From assembly GCA_965230755.1 (NCBI GenBank), contig CBDDLT010000014.1, positions 1 to 64,000 on the forward strand: a stretch of DNA of 64,000 bases, written 5' to 3'. A model generated the notes under the pieces. That model saw nothing but the letters and a program-made list of their open reading frames with translations. It ran no database searches and was not told where the DNA came from. The first letter of the stretch is position 1; each line of letters starts with the position of its first letter. The DNA is from DATFJT01 sp965230755. GTDB taxonomy: Bacteria > Bacteroidota > Bacteroidia > Chitinophagales > Saprospiraceae. A program made the position numbers and the translations under genes. Below, in pieces: positions 9,047-18,762 of the stretch.

Positions 9047-10714
9047 TTACTTGTTTGGTTTGTATCCTCCTTTAAGAGATACAGTTAAGTTAAATATCGT
9101 TTTGTCTTCTGTAGAATCTTTATCTTTTGTATAGTAACCTAATCTCATAAACTGGAAATAATCTCCTACAGATGCTTCTTTCAAACCTGGCTCCATAATA
9201 GCTTTATTATTTACAATCAATGAATCTGGATTTATAAAATCAAAAATATCCTTGTCTTCATGATCTGCAGGAGTAGGATCAGTATAGAGTTTGTCATAAT
9301 TTCTGATCTCACAAGGAAGACCGTGAGCTTCTGAAACCCAATGGAGGGTCCCTTTTGATTTAATGCCACTCACGTCCTCACCACTCTTTGAATTGTCATA
9401 ATAAGTGCATAATACTTCTACCACTTCCCCATCTTCGTTCTTGATGGCTTTTTCACAGTGTATAATATAAGCTGATTTTAATCTTACATTTCTTCCTTCA
9501 GAAAGCCTAAAGTATTTCTTAGGTGCGTCTGACATAAAATCAGTTCTCTCAATCAATAAGTGTTTTGAAAAAGGCATTTTTCTTGTTCCACTATTTTCAT
9601 CTTCCGGATTATTGATGGTTTCCAACCATTCTACTTGACCTTCAGGATAGTTTGTTATAGTTAATTTAATTGGATTCGTAACTACCATAACCCTATTAGC
9701 AATAGCATTTAATTCATCTCTTACACAAGACTCAAGCAGTTCAAATTCAATCAAATTGTCTCTTTTCGTTGTACCTACCTTGTCATAAAAAGTATGGAAA
9801 GCCTTTGCAGGATAGCCTCTTCTTCTCATGCCAGATATAGTGGACATTCTTGGATCGTCCCAACCGGATACATATTTATCTTCTACAAGTTTTTTTAGTC
9901 TTCTTTTACTTGTAATCATATATTCCACATTCATCCGGGAAAACTCGATTTGCCTTGAGGGGAAAATTTCCAAATTCTCTATAAACCAGTCATAGACAGG
10001 TCGATGATGAATGAATTCTAAAGAACAGAGTGAATGCGTTATGTTTTCAATAGAATCTGATTGCCCATGTGCAAAGTCATACATAGGGTAAATACACCAT
10101 TCATCTCCAGTCCTGTGATGATGTTCGTGTTTAATTCTGTATATGATAGGATCTCTCATCAACATATTTGTTGATGACATATCAATTTTGGCTCTTAATA
10201 CCATTTCACCGTCTTCAAACTCACCATTTTTCATTCTGGTAAAAAGGCTTTTATTTTCTTCAACAGATCGATTTCGGTAAGGGCTATCAACTCCTGGTTT
10301 TGTAGGAGTACCTTTCATTTCTGCAATTTCATCCGGTGTGCTTTCATCAACATATGCCAGTCCCTTATCAATTAATTTATGGGCATATTGATATAATGTT
10401 CCAAAATAGTCGGAAGCATATAATTCTTCTTTCCATTTGAATCCAAGCCATGCAATATCTTCCTTTATTGCGTTGACAAATTCGGTATCCTCATTGGTAG
10501 GGTTGGTGTCATCGAATCTTAAGTTTGTTTCTCCATTGAACTTTTCTGCTATTTTAAAATTTATACAAATAGCCTTTGTATGACCGATGTGTAAATATCC
10601 GTTGGGCTCTGGTGGGAATCGGGTCATTACCGCTCCTCCATGCTTTCCATTTTTTATGTCTTCTGCTACAATCTCTTCAAGAAAATTTAAATTCTCCTTC
10701 TCGTTATTTGACAT
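9047..10714 (-). CDS. glnS: Glutamine--tRNA ligase
   Basis: This cytosolic class I synthetase charges tRNA-Gln. The nucleotide-binding signature is intact: PPEPNGYLHIGHTKA with HIGH at residues 42-45. The second signature appears as ITSKR near residue 268, a variant of MSK. GHQ/QSDSIENITHS and HHRPVYDWF segments are typical of GlnRS rather than bacterial GluRS, and the C-terminal anticodon-binding beta barrels complete a normal 555-residue protein. It lies between argS (28 bp upstream) and pntA (3 bp downstream). Presence of GlnRS means Gln-tRNA can be made directly; whether the amidotransferase route also exists cannot be seen here. Confidence 0.95.
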   Translation of the reverse strand: MSNNEKENLNFLEEIVAEDIKNGKHGGAVMTRFPPEPNGYLHIGHTKAICINFKIAEKFNGETNLRFDDTNPTNEDTEFVNAIKEDIAWLGFKWKEELYASDYFGTLYQYAHKLIDKGLAYVDESTPDEIAEMKGTPTKPGVDSPYRNRSVEENKSLFTRMKNGEFEDGEMVLRAKIDMSSTNMLMRDPIIYRIKHEHHHRTGDEWCIYPMYDFAHGQSDSIENITHSLCSLEFIHHRPVYDWFIENLEIFPSRQIEFSRMNVEYMITSKRRLKKLVEDKYVSGWDDPRMSTISGMRRRGYPAKAFHTFYDKVGTTKRDNLIEFELLESCVRDELNAIANRVMVVTNPIKLTITNYPEGQVEWLETINNPEDENSGTRKMPFSKHLLIERTDFMSDAPKKYFRLSEGRNVRLKSAYIIHCEKAIKNEDGEVVEVLCTYYDNSKSGEDVSGIKSKGTLHWVSEAHGLPCEIRNYDKLYTDPTPADHEDKDIFDFINPDSLIVNNKAIMEPGLKEASVGDYFQFMRLGYYTKDKDSTEDKTIFNLTVSLKGGYKPNK

Positions 10715-10742
10715 CTATAGGTTTGTTAACTTTTAAAAATAA

Positions 10743-12590
10743 TTACATTCTACTCGGCATTTCAATACCTAATAAATGCATTGCATCTTTAAGGATTACT
10801 GCCACTAATTTACTCAAATTTATTCTAAAACTTTTTGCTTCTTCTGTTTCGGCTTTAAGGATTCTAACACCATGATAAAATCTATGATATTCCTTGGCTA
10901 AAGCATAACAATAATTGGCTATTGTAGAAGGATCAAATCCTTCACCCGCCTCTTTGATTTTATTTGGATAATCTACAAGTAGTTTAAGCAATTCTAATTC
11001 TTCTTCTTTTAATGAATGATAATTAGAGTAACTGCTATTTTCTGCCTCTTGCTGATATTTTCTCAATACAGATTGAATCCTTACATAGGCATTTTGCACA
11101 TAAGGACCGGTTTGGCCTTGCATGTCTAATGACTCCTTAGGATCAAAAGTCATTCTTTTCTTTGGGTTAACTTTAATGATAAAAAACTTTAAAGCAGCCA
11201 TCCCAATTCTACGACAAATTTCATCTCTTTCTTCATCCGAAATTTCATCTAGTTCTCCCCTTTCTTTGGTAGCTAAACTTGCTTCTTCAATTACGTCTTT
11301 AATCAAATCATCAGCGTCTACAACAGTACCTTCTCTTGATTTCATTTTACCCGTTGTCAAATCAACCATACCATAAGAAAGGTGGTGTAATCCGTCAGCA
11401 TAAGGTTCTTCAAATCTTTTCAGAATTTCGAATAGTACTTTAAAATGATAGTCCTGCTCATCAGCTACCGTATACACCATTTGATCTACACCAAAGTCTT
11501 CATACCTGGCCATTGCTGTACCAATATCTTGCGTCATATAGACCGAAGTTCCATCTGATCTTAAGACGATCTTTTGATCCATACCTACATCAGATAAATC
11601 TATCCATACGCTCGAGTCGTCTTTTTGATAAAAAATACCTTTCTCTAAACCCTTTTTAACGATTTCCTTTCCTAGTATATAGGTATCTGACTCATAATAC
11701 AATTTGTCAAAAGTTACATCAAGAGAATTATAAGTAACATCAAAACCGTCATAAACCCAACCGTTCATTTGCTTCCACAAGCTCTTGATAGCCTCATCTC
11801 CATCTTCCCAAAGAAGTAACATTTGTTTGGCTTCTTTTCCTAATATTGAATAATTGTTGAAATAGTTGTTTTTATACCTTTTAAAAAAATCATCTTGGCT
11901 TTCTTCTTCTCTCTTCTCCTTATTAAACAAAGTATTGGCGATATCACTTGATTGCCAGTTTTTATATTCTCGCTGAAACTCTTTTTCAAATTTGACATAA
12001 TATTCACCTACAAAATGATCTCCCTTTATTCCGGTGTCTGTTGGAGTGGACTGTTGTCCAAATTTCTCCCAAGCCAACATACTTTTACAAATGGCTATTC
12101 CACGGTCGTTAATAATCTGAACTTTGACTACATCATAGCCATTAGCTTCCAAAATTTTAGAGCAAGACCATCCAAGTAGGATATTTCTTATATGTCCGAG
12201 ATGTAAAGGCTTATTAGTGTTTGGTGAAGAAAATTCTACCATTACTTTTTCCCCTTTTTTTGTACTATGCCCAAAGTTTTGATTTTCACTTATTTCTTTA
12301 AGGGTATTGATCCAGAATGAATCTTCCAATTCAATGTTTAAGAACCCCTTTATCACATTAGTACTTTTTATAAAAGGATTGTTTTGCACCATGTACTCCC
12401 CTACTTTAAGACCGATACTTTCTGGCTTGTCTCTTAAAAGTTTTAAATAGGGAAACAAGACTATTGTATAATCTCCATTAAACTCCTTCTTAGTTACATT
12501 AACTAAAATAGTTTCAGGATCAATTGTTTGTTGATACAGGCTAGATATGGCATCAACAAAAGTAGATTTCACTTCAGATAAAAACTGCAT
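10743..12590 (-). CDS. argS: Arginine--tRNA ligase
   Basis: Class I synthetase that charges tRNA-Arg. The N-terminal additional domain covers about residues 1-110, followed by FSSPNTNKPLHLGH with the HLGH signature at 130-133. The KMSKS-equivalent is GKMKSREGTVVDADDL, in the position normal for ArgRS, and the C-terminal DALR-type anticodon domain ends in AMHLLGI. At 615 residues it is somewhat longer than most ArgRS (about 550-590), with an insertion around residues 200-260 rich in Lys, Glu and Asn. It is the first gene of the proposed argS-glnS-pntA-pntB transcript. Confidence 0.95.
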   Translation of the reverse strand: MQFLSEVKSTFVDAISSLYQQTIDPETILVNVTKKEFNGDYTIVLFPYLKLLRDKPESIGLKVGEYMVQNNPFIKSTNVIKGFLNIELEDSFWINTLKEISENQNFGHSTKKGEKVMVEFSSPNTNKPLHLGHIRNILLGWSCSKILEANGYDVVKVQIINDRGIAICKSMLAWEKFGQQSTPTDTGIKGDHFVGEYYVKFEKEFQREYKNWQSSDIANTLFNKEKREEESQDDFFKRYKNNYFNNYSILGKEAKQMLLLWEDGDEAIKSLWKQMNGWVYDGFDVTYNSLDVTFDKLYYESDTYILGKEIVKKGLEKGIFYQKDDSSVWIDLSDVGMDQKIVLRSDGTSVYMTQDIGTAMARYEDFGVDQMVYTVADEQDYHFKVLFEILKRFEEPYADGLHHLSYGMVDLTTGKMKSREGTVVDADDLIKDVIEEASLATKERGELDEISDEERDEICRRIGMAALKFFIIKVNPKKRMTFDPKESLDMQGQTGPYVQNAYVRIQSVLRKYQQEAENSSYSNYHSLKEEELELLKLLVDYPNKIKEAGEGFDPSTIANYCYALAKEYHRFYHGVRILKAETEEAKSFRINLSKLVAVILKDAMHLLGIEMPSRM

Positions 12591-12668
12591 AGTATCTTAC
12601 ATTAAAATAAGACACGAAGATAGTTTTTCTATAAGGAATACGAGGTGACCTGGATGTAGAAAATACCA

Positions 12669-12694
12669 ATCAAATCTAAAATATTTAGATTGAT
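12669..12694 (-). terminator. AT-rich hairpin, possible weak terminator
   Basis: Arms ATCAATCTAAA and TTTAGATTTGAT (minus strand) pair with one bulged base and a short AT loop. It lies about 35 bp past the stop of the peroxidase gene and upstream of argS. The stem is AT-rich and the T run is broken, so termination activity is uncertain; it could equally be a regulatory site for argS. Confidence 0.3.
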
Positions 12695-12728
12695 CAGATA
12701 ATTAACATTATGTATAGGGCAATCTTAA

Positions 12729-14070
12729 TTAATCACAACCTAAATCAATACGAGATTGAGGATCGTTGTTCGGAAAGCAGTTACCTGAAAAAACAGAACT
12801 AGGTTTGTATCTTTCTAAATCTGGATCGTGTAATCCATATTCTAAGAATAACTTTAAGTACTCTTTTTCTTTATCAGTAAGACCAAGAGGTTCGAATTTT
12901 TCAGAGAGTAGTTCTTGAGGAACATTAGGGTTTTCAGTAACAGCTTTGTCTTTATATTCGATTAAAGACTCAATACTTGTATGGCTTGCACCATGGAAAT
13001 AAAAGTCCGTATCTGTGGAGTTATATAAACCAGGAACCTTAAATTTAAAGTTATCTTCTTCTTTTAAAGTAAAACCACCTCTACCTAAGTTTCTTTTATC
13101 TGATGGGTCTGGTGTATAGGAAGCCCTTTGGTACATATCTTTTACCCCAAGCGCATGAAATTCTAATGATCCTAGATTTTCTCTGTAGTGACAAGTAGAA
13201 CATTTTGCTTTTCCAAAGAATAAGATAGCACCTTCTTTTTGTTCATAAGGAAGTGCATCATAATTTCCTTTTAACCAATTCTGAAAAGGAGCCTTTGTAG
13301 AAACAATGGTTCTTAGATAAGCTGACAAAGCAAGTGAACCAGTAAATGTTGTGTATCTTTCATCTTCAGGAATGTCAGAAAACGCTAAATCAAAAAGATC
13401 TTTATAACCTAAATCAGTGATTACTTCTTCAGTATAAGTTAATCTATGAACAAGTATCCCATCTATGTTTTGTGTTTCAAGTCCTTGCATTCCCATATGA
13501 TTTCTAGCAAGTGCTTCATCTTGATTCCATACATCTTCTGTCCCTTCATTTACATGAGTAGAACCGAAACTTCCATTCCATGAAGTGTTATGTACAAAAC
13601 CGACATTTACCATCGATAGAGGTCTTGCTGCCTGGACATCTAATTCTGATTCATCGTAAGATAAATTTCGTAGCCTTGTTTTTTCCATCAAATCCAAATC
13701 CTACGCCTCCATCTGCTACCCCTTGGAAATTGCCAGCTTTAAATCCAGCCTCTGGAACATGGCAAGTAGAACAACTATATGTACCAATGCCCTCAGGTTT
13801 TAATGCATCCTGTGCCAAGCCAGTTTCATAAAACAATAGTTTTCCTAATTCAACCTTCTCCGCTGTTAATGGATTTGATGGATCTTGTGGTAAATTTTGA
13901 TAATCATTAGATTCGGGTAATATGTAATAATCTAAATTCTTAGTGGGAGATGCTTCATCAACCAATCTTCTTAACTCCATGTCTAACTCAATCAAAGTAG
14001 GCATCTTATCTTGAGTACAGGATGAAAACAAAAATAGAGCAATAATACCTATTATGTGGGGTGCTTTCAT
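12729..14070 (-). pseudogene. Di-haem cytochrome c peroxidase (MauG family), one frameshift
   Basis: The product would be a periplasmic di-haem peroxidase. An N-terminal lipoprotein signal ends in FSSC. The two c-type haem sites are CSTCHVPEAGF (first half) and CSTCHYRENLG (second half); the ARPLSM and FKVPGLYNST segments are typical of MauG/CCP proteins. The frame breaks at the run of six A (plus-strand T at 13679-13684): the first half reads to FDGKNK and stops soon after, while the second half resumes as KTRLRNLSYDESE one frame away. Removing one A gives a single 446-residue protein of normal family length. Because both halves are otherwise intact, I think a sequencing error is at least as likely as real inactivation. 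Confidence 0.8.
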
Positions 14071-14277
14071 GGGATAACTATTAATAACGATTTTTGATTA
14101 TGCAAAAATAATACTAGATTCTTTATTTGAATAACAATTTGACTGAAAATATGTATTAAATATTACATATAATTCAAAATTGACAACCGTTTCAACTTCC
14201 GCTCGGATTAATTATTACATTTTTAATTGCTATTATTACCGATAGATGTATCAAACAGGTTTATAAAAAAACGTAGA

Positions 14278-15055
14278 ATGAAACTATTAAGTCTTTTACC
14301 AATCGTATGGTTAATTTACTCATGTAGCCCAAAAGTGAGTTTTGAAAAAGATACTTCATCAAACACTTCATACACAGATTTATCTGTTGAGTTTTTAGAA
14401 GCTCTAAGGCTAAATAAAGAAACAGATTCAATAAAACTAAAAAATCCAAAATCTTGATTTAGACAATCTAGCCTCAGAATTATCAAATGACCAATTGAGG
14501 TTTTCATTTTGGATAAATATTTACAATGGTTTTATCCAGGATATTCTCAATGATAAGCCAGAACTTTATGAGAACAGAGGTGATTTTTTTAGAAAGCCGA
14601 GAGTTGAAATTGGTGGATTAAAACTTTCTTTTGGAGATATAGAACATGGTATTATAAGGAAATCTCAAAATGAGTTTGGATTAGGCTACATCAGAAAGTG
14701 GTTTCCACCTAAATGGGAAAAAAAGTTAAGAGTTGATAAAAGAGATTTTCGAATACATTTTGCGTTAAATTGTGGCGCTAAAGATTGCCCACCTGTTGCA
14801 ATATATAAACCGCAAATTATTAATAGCCAACTTGAAAAAAGTACCAAACTTTATTTAAATAGTAATACTAAAATAGAGGGAAATAAAATTAAGGTTACTA
14901 GCTTGTTTTCCTGGTTTCGAGGAGATTTTGGCGGTAAGAAAGGAGTTAAGAAAATATTGAAAAAATATACTGATATCGAAAATACTTCAAATAAAAAGCT
15001 GGAATATAATAACTATGATTGGTCTCTATATTTGAACAACTATATAGAGCTATAG
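14278..15055 (+). pseudogene. DUF547 lipoprotein, one frameshift
   Basis: The N-terminal part (from the ATG at 14278) is a lipoprotein signal with IYSC as lipobox. The remainder matches the DUF547 family, recognised by SFWINIYNGFIQ and by the FALNCGAKDCPPVAIY segment; the function of this family is not established. The first frame ends at TGA 14455-14457, and the second frame continues LDLDNLASELSND one base out of register. Removing one A from the six-A run at 14439-14444 joins them into a 258-residue protein, the usual size for DUF547. The upstream gene is divergent; the Nudix-like gene is convergent, with its stop only four bases away. Confidence 0.75.
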
Positions 15056-15058
15056 CTC

Positions 15059-15503
15059 TTATATATTTTTAACAGTATTTCTGTCAGTAATAATGTCCTT
15101 AAGTTCTTTAATAGCTTGATATTCGTCTGGTAAAACTTTCTTAAAACATTCTTTAGCAGCAACAAAAGCACCTTTTTCCTGAACCTGGTAGTTTTTCCTT
15201 TAAAATCTTCTTCGCCAGTTTCATGTCATACTTTAACATACCTCTTATAGATGGTATATCATGCCAATCTCCTTCTATGGCTAATGTTTTAATCTTAGAT
15301 CCGTCAGTAGTAGTAACCTCATCAAGGTCGATAGCATCTTTGCCTATATTATTGGCGTTCTGTTGAATATTTGGGTGAACACCTTCTGGTAGTTTCCAAA
15401 CATCAGGATCATTTTCTAAATCGTTATTGATCAAAAAGATTTCTAAACCTGTTTCGTGAATTCTATATATTAAGATTCTGATCAGCAGGACTTCCCCTAA
15501 CAT
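15059..15503 (-). pseudogene. Nudix-like protein, missing its true start and carrying one frameshift
   Basis: The frame from about 15490 leftwards reads RILIYRIHETGLEIFLIN, resembling the first strands of a Nudix-type fold, then KLPEG, EGDWHDIPSIRGML and, after a frame change, KGAFVAAKECFKKVLPDEY to the stop at 15059-15061. No Nudix box (GX5EX7REUXEEXGU) is present, so catalysis is doubtful and the family call is tentative. Dropping one A from the five-A run (plus-strand T at 15192-15196) joins the two halves. The apparent start at 15503 lies within TonB-receptor sequence, so the natural N-terminus is missing: see the junction feature. Confidence 0.5.
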
Positions 15504-16395
15504 TAAATCCTGCCGTTCCTTCTCCTACAGACTGAACACCAGCCAACAAACTGGCCACCTTCAAGATATCCTTTTCGCCCATTACCAGAGGAATAGACTC
15601 TACACTTTTAATGGTAAGTCGCTCAAAACCCATCTTGGTACTCTGCACTGGATCGTCCTCATAGGAGGTGACAGTCACCCCTTCAAGCAAAATTGTCTTT
15701 CCTTCTAATAGAAAATCGTAATTACCGTCGGAAAGCAAATTGATTTTCACCTTTTTCTCCGCATGATTGAGATGATTCAATACCAAAGTGTAGATTCCCT
15801 TTTTTAATGATAAAGAGTACGAGCCATTTTCATTGGCAGCCACCCCAGTTCCTAACTCTTCGACAAGAATGGAGACACCAGGCAAAGCGAGCTCATCTGT
15901 CATACTTCGTACCGTTCCTTCAAGAGTGAATTCTCTTTTACCAGCACCTTTCCTTGGATCTCCTATTACAATGACCTGAGCAATGTGCTGATTAGTCGTT
16001 TTTGCAAAGTCCTTGTTTTCGTTAAGTATCACATTAGCACTGCTGTCAGCACTTACAACTTCTGGATAGATTTTGGTAGAGAGTTCGGTGACAATTTCTA
16101 CTTCTTTACTTATAAAAATATTACCCCATTGATCTTGTGCAATATGGCATTCAGGTAGTTGCTCTGACAAAAATTCAATTATAGAGATTTCGTCTGTCAA
16201 TTGGGAAGTTTGAAAACCAAGGACATCAGATTCATTATAGAAAAGTCGAATAGGATAATTTTGTTCCACTTTGTTGACAAAAGCGGACCAATCCAGGCCA
16301 TTGTACGATTTGTCGATTTGGAAACCCAATTCTTGACAAAAACCAGTAGACCACATCAAGCAGAAAAGAATGAGTAAATACTTATATCCGGTCAT
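15463..16395 (-). pseudogene. TonB-dependent receptor, N-terminal fragment truncated in the plug domain
   Basis: An outer-membrane receptor cut short. A signal peptide (about residues 1-22) is followed by an STN/secretin-like domain (about 25-105), a carboxypeptidase-like beta-sandwich (TLEGTVRSM to about residue 230) and the start of the plug domain (VASLLAGVQSVGEGTAGFNVRG). Directly after SPADQNL, where the family continues with a hydrophobic strand such as ILLDG, the frame hits TAG; the whole beta-barrel is absent. The ATG at 16395 is chosen over 16419 because it starts the signal peptide cleanly. It overlaps the upstream secreted-protein gene by 14 bases. Truncation coincides with the join to the Nudix-like gene. 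Confidence 0.75.
15476..15492. other. Junction between truncated TonB receptor and headless Nudix-like gene
   Basis: Within these bases the minus strand changes from in-frame TonB plug codons (RGSPADQN) to codons of an unrelated protein in another frame (ILIYRIHE). Neither gene has its missing part anywhere else in the window. The left flank looks more AT-rich than the right flank. This could be a real deletion or recombination point or an assembly join; the sequence alone cannot decide. Confidence 0.6.
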
Positions 16396-17086
16396 TGCAA
16401 TATTTGAGCAGTTGTACAAATTGGATTTTATTCATTTTCTTCCATCGCATAGAATGGGTTTTCATGTATTTTTTAATCTTAGCCTTATGTCTGGGGAAAT
16501 AGTCCAAAAACTCTTTTTTACCAGTAATCTTATATTTCTGGCCCTTAAGTATAAGGTAATATACATCTCTCAAACTGCTGTATTCACCATATGGTCTGGT
16601 ATTAGACAGAGGACCAAATACCATTCTTTGCAAACGGTAAAAGGCTAGTTCATCTTCAAAATACTTCTCGAGATAGTCACTAAGTTCCGCTTCCGGTAGA
16701 ATGAAGTCTCGATTTACAAATAAGTTTTCACCGATCTGAAACGAATCCACAAGCAAGTCGGATAATACAACTTCTTGGGTAGTTCCATTTCCGCGTTCAT
16801 GCTTAACAATTAGCTGTTGACTGAAAAGATTATACTTCAAAAGATGTACGGGGTAAGAACTACCATTGACGAATACTCTTCCGGGCCTCCAATCTTCGCT
16901 CAGAAAATAAGGGTGTCCTTCTGCTTTGGGATGACTTGGTGTGTAAGATCTCCCATTGATCAATAGATTATTAGCTCCATATTGTTCATCAAAACAATTC
17001 ATCAAATCCTCTAATGCATTGCTTTGACCCGCGGCGTTAACCATGGGCAATAAGGTGAGAATGAAAATTACAATTCGAATACTCAT
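16382..17086 (-). CDS. Secreted protein of unknown function
   Basis: A 234-residue protein with a signal peptide ending near NAAGQS. No family is recognised with confidence. It contains a tryptophan- and tyrosine-rich N-terminal half with NGRSYTPSHPKAEG and NGSSYPVHLLKYNL, which may form beta strands, and a strongly basic C-terminal helix region (KKYMKTHSMRWKKMNKIQ). Its stop overlaps the start of the TonB receptor gene, so the two were made from one transcript. From this pairing I infer a periplasmic or outer-membrane role connected to that receptor, but no substrate is indicated. Confidence 0.65.
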   Translation of the reverse strand: MSIRIVIFILTLLPMVNAAGQSNALEDLMNCFDEQYGANNLLINGRSYTPSHPKAEGHPYFLSEDWRPGRVFVNGSSYPVHLLKYNLFSQQLIVKHERGNGTTQEVVLSDLLVDSFQIGENLFVNRDFILPEAELSDYLEKYFEDELAFYRLQRMVFGPLSNTRPYGEYSSLRDVYYLILKGQKYKITGKKEFLDYFPRHKAKIKKYMKTHSMRWKKMNKIQFVQLLKYCNDRI

Positions 17087-17270
17087 CGATTAAATATAAA
17101 AACATTCTAGAAATTAAATTCCAAATTAACAATTGAGATGTGCGGAACACTTGGCCTATCCAAAGAAAAGACAGGGCATAGATGCCTTGAAAAACTAAGT
17201 CTTATAGAGCGTTTATCAATTGATAAAATTGTGAATTCAGGTTAGGGATAAAACTCTCCGGAAGAAAACG

Positions 17271-18237
17271 CTATTTGGTATTATCCACTACTATCTTTCC
17301 AATCTGACCCGCATTTGCCATTAACTCGAAAGCTTGATGAATGGAAGACAATGGAAACACCTCAGAAACTAAAGGTCTAATTTTATGCGTCTGCATGAAT
17401 TCGACCATAGCCAAAAAATCCTGATCACTTCCCATAGTAGTTCCCAGTAAACTAATCTGCCTCCAGAACAACTTTTGCGGACTCACTGGCATCGTTCCTC
17501 TGGTACCACCATACATGGCGATTCGAGCCCCCTTTTTACACAGATCAAGAATATCGTTGAATCCTTTCCCTCCTGCACTTTCTATGATGACATCTGCCCC
17601 TCCAAACTCCTTATAGAATTTCTTTCCGAATGATTCCACATTGTAATCCACAGCAGCTTTAGCTCCTAATTCCAGGGCTTTTTTTCGTTTTGATTCCGAA
17701 GATGAACTGACATAAACATCGCAACCCAAAGCGATAGCAAACTGGAATGCCATGGAGGCGACTCCACCACCAAAACCCGAGATAAATACGACATCCCCAT
17801 CCTTCAGACCTCCACGTGAAAAAAGAGCCCGATAAGCCGTTAGACCGGCCAAGGGAATAGCTGCAGCTTCGTGATTCGACAAATACTCCGGACATTTTAC
17901 TAAGCTTTCTCTAGAGACACATAAGAACTCAGCAAAACTTCCATTCTTTGGCATGCCTAAAATATTATACGCATCACTTTGGTAGTCCTCTTCAGAACCC
18001 CCAGTCAATGTTTGGATTCACGAGATATCTTTCTCCCTCATATTCTACACATGCGTCAGAACCCAAAATTACCGGTGTTACTACGCCAGGATATAATCCC
18101 TGTGTAATATAATAGTCTCTTCGATTGAGTGCAGAAGCCAGTACTTTGGTTTTTACCTCTTGTGACGTACTGATACAATCCGGAACCTCGATATATTCTA
18201 TCCCAACTTTTTGACCTTGAAATACTGCTGCCTTCAT
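17271..18237 (-). pseudogene. Zinc-type alcohol dehydrogenase / quinone oxidoreductase family, one frameshift
   Basis: A cytoplasmic MDR-superfamily NAD(P)H oxidoreductase. The N-terminal catalytic part (MKAAVFQG, ASALNRRDYYITQGLYPG, ILGSDACVEYEG) and the Rossmann part (VFISGFGGGVASMAFQFA, ALGAKAAVDY, VIIESAGG) are in different frames. They join perfectly if one G is removed from the five-G run (plus-strand C at 17998-18002), giving NIDWGSEEDYQSDAYN and a 321-residue protein of normal length. The structural-zinc cysteines of classical alcohol dehydrogenases are absent. The start at 18237 is chosen from the conserved MKAAVF motif. It is divergent from dctQ with a gap of 38 bp. Confidence 0.8.
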
Positions 18238-18275
18238 TGCAAATGTTAATTTTAAACCAATAACTCCAGTAGAGC

Positions 18276-18761
18276 ATGGACATGATATCAAAAATTAATA
18301 CAAAAATAGGGAATTATGTTGCCCTGTTAAATCCTGTATTGATATTGTTGATCATGGTGGATATTATTTTGAGATACCTATTTCAATTTACCAAAATATG
18401 GATAGTGGAATTGGAGTGGCACATTTTCGCGCTTATTTTCCTGCTTTCCGGAGCTTATACCCTGTTGAATGACAGACATGTTAGAGTGGATGTATTTTAC
18501 AATAGTTGGGACGAACGTAAGAAGAGTATCATTAATATATTGGGACATTTCATCCTACTCATTCCATGGACACTCTCAGTTTGTTATAGTGCTTACTACT
18601 ATGCTCAACGCTCATTTCTCATCAACGAAAGCAGCCCGGATCCAGCGGGGTTGGCCTTCAGATTCCTGATCAAGTCAGCAATTTTTGTGAGTTTTGGACT
18701 TCTACTCCTTCAGGGAATTAGTGAAATTATTAAGGGTATTCGAACACTGAGAAACAGCTAG
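18276..18761 (+). CDS. dctQ: TRAP transporter small permease subunit (DctQ family)
   Basis: The small four-helix membrane subunit of a tripartite ATP-independent periplasmic transporter. Four hydrophobic segments are visible at about residues 14-33, 46-64, 86-104 and 128-147. The motifs WIVELEWHIFALIFLLSGAYTLLNDRHVRVDV (positions 41-73 in part; key residues E, W, R, H, V, R, D) are those of DctQ proteins. The next gene, dctM, starts one base after its stop. The cognate binding protein is not adjacent; the best candidate is the dctP gene some 12 kb away at 31552-32652. Confidence 0.88.
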   Translation: MDMISKINTKIGNYVALLNPVLILLIMVDIILRYLFQFTKIWIVELEWHIFALIFLLSGAYTLLNDRHVRVDVFYNSWDERKKSIINILGHFILLIPWTLSVCYSAYYYAQRSFLINESSPDPAGLAFRFLIKSAIFVSFGLLLLQGISEIIKGIRTLRNS

Positions 18762-18762
18762 T

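Noticed and set aside
17138..17245. 35-codon frame on the plus strand starting MCGTLGLSKEK
   Set aside because: The MCG start recalls class II amidotransferases, but nothing after it fits and it is very short; probably chance.
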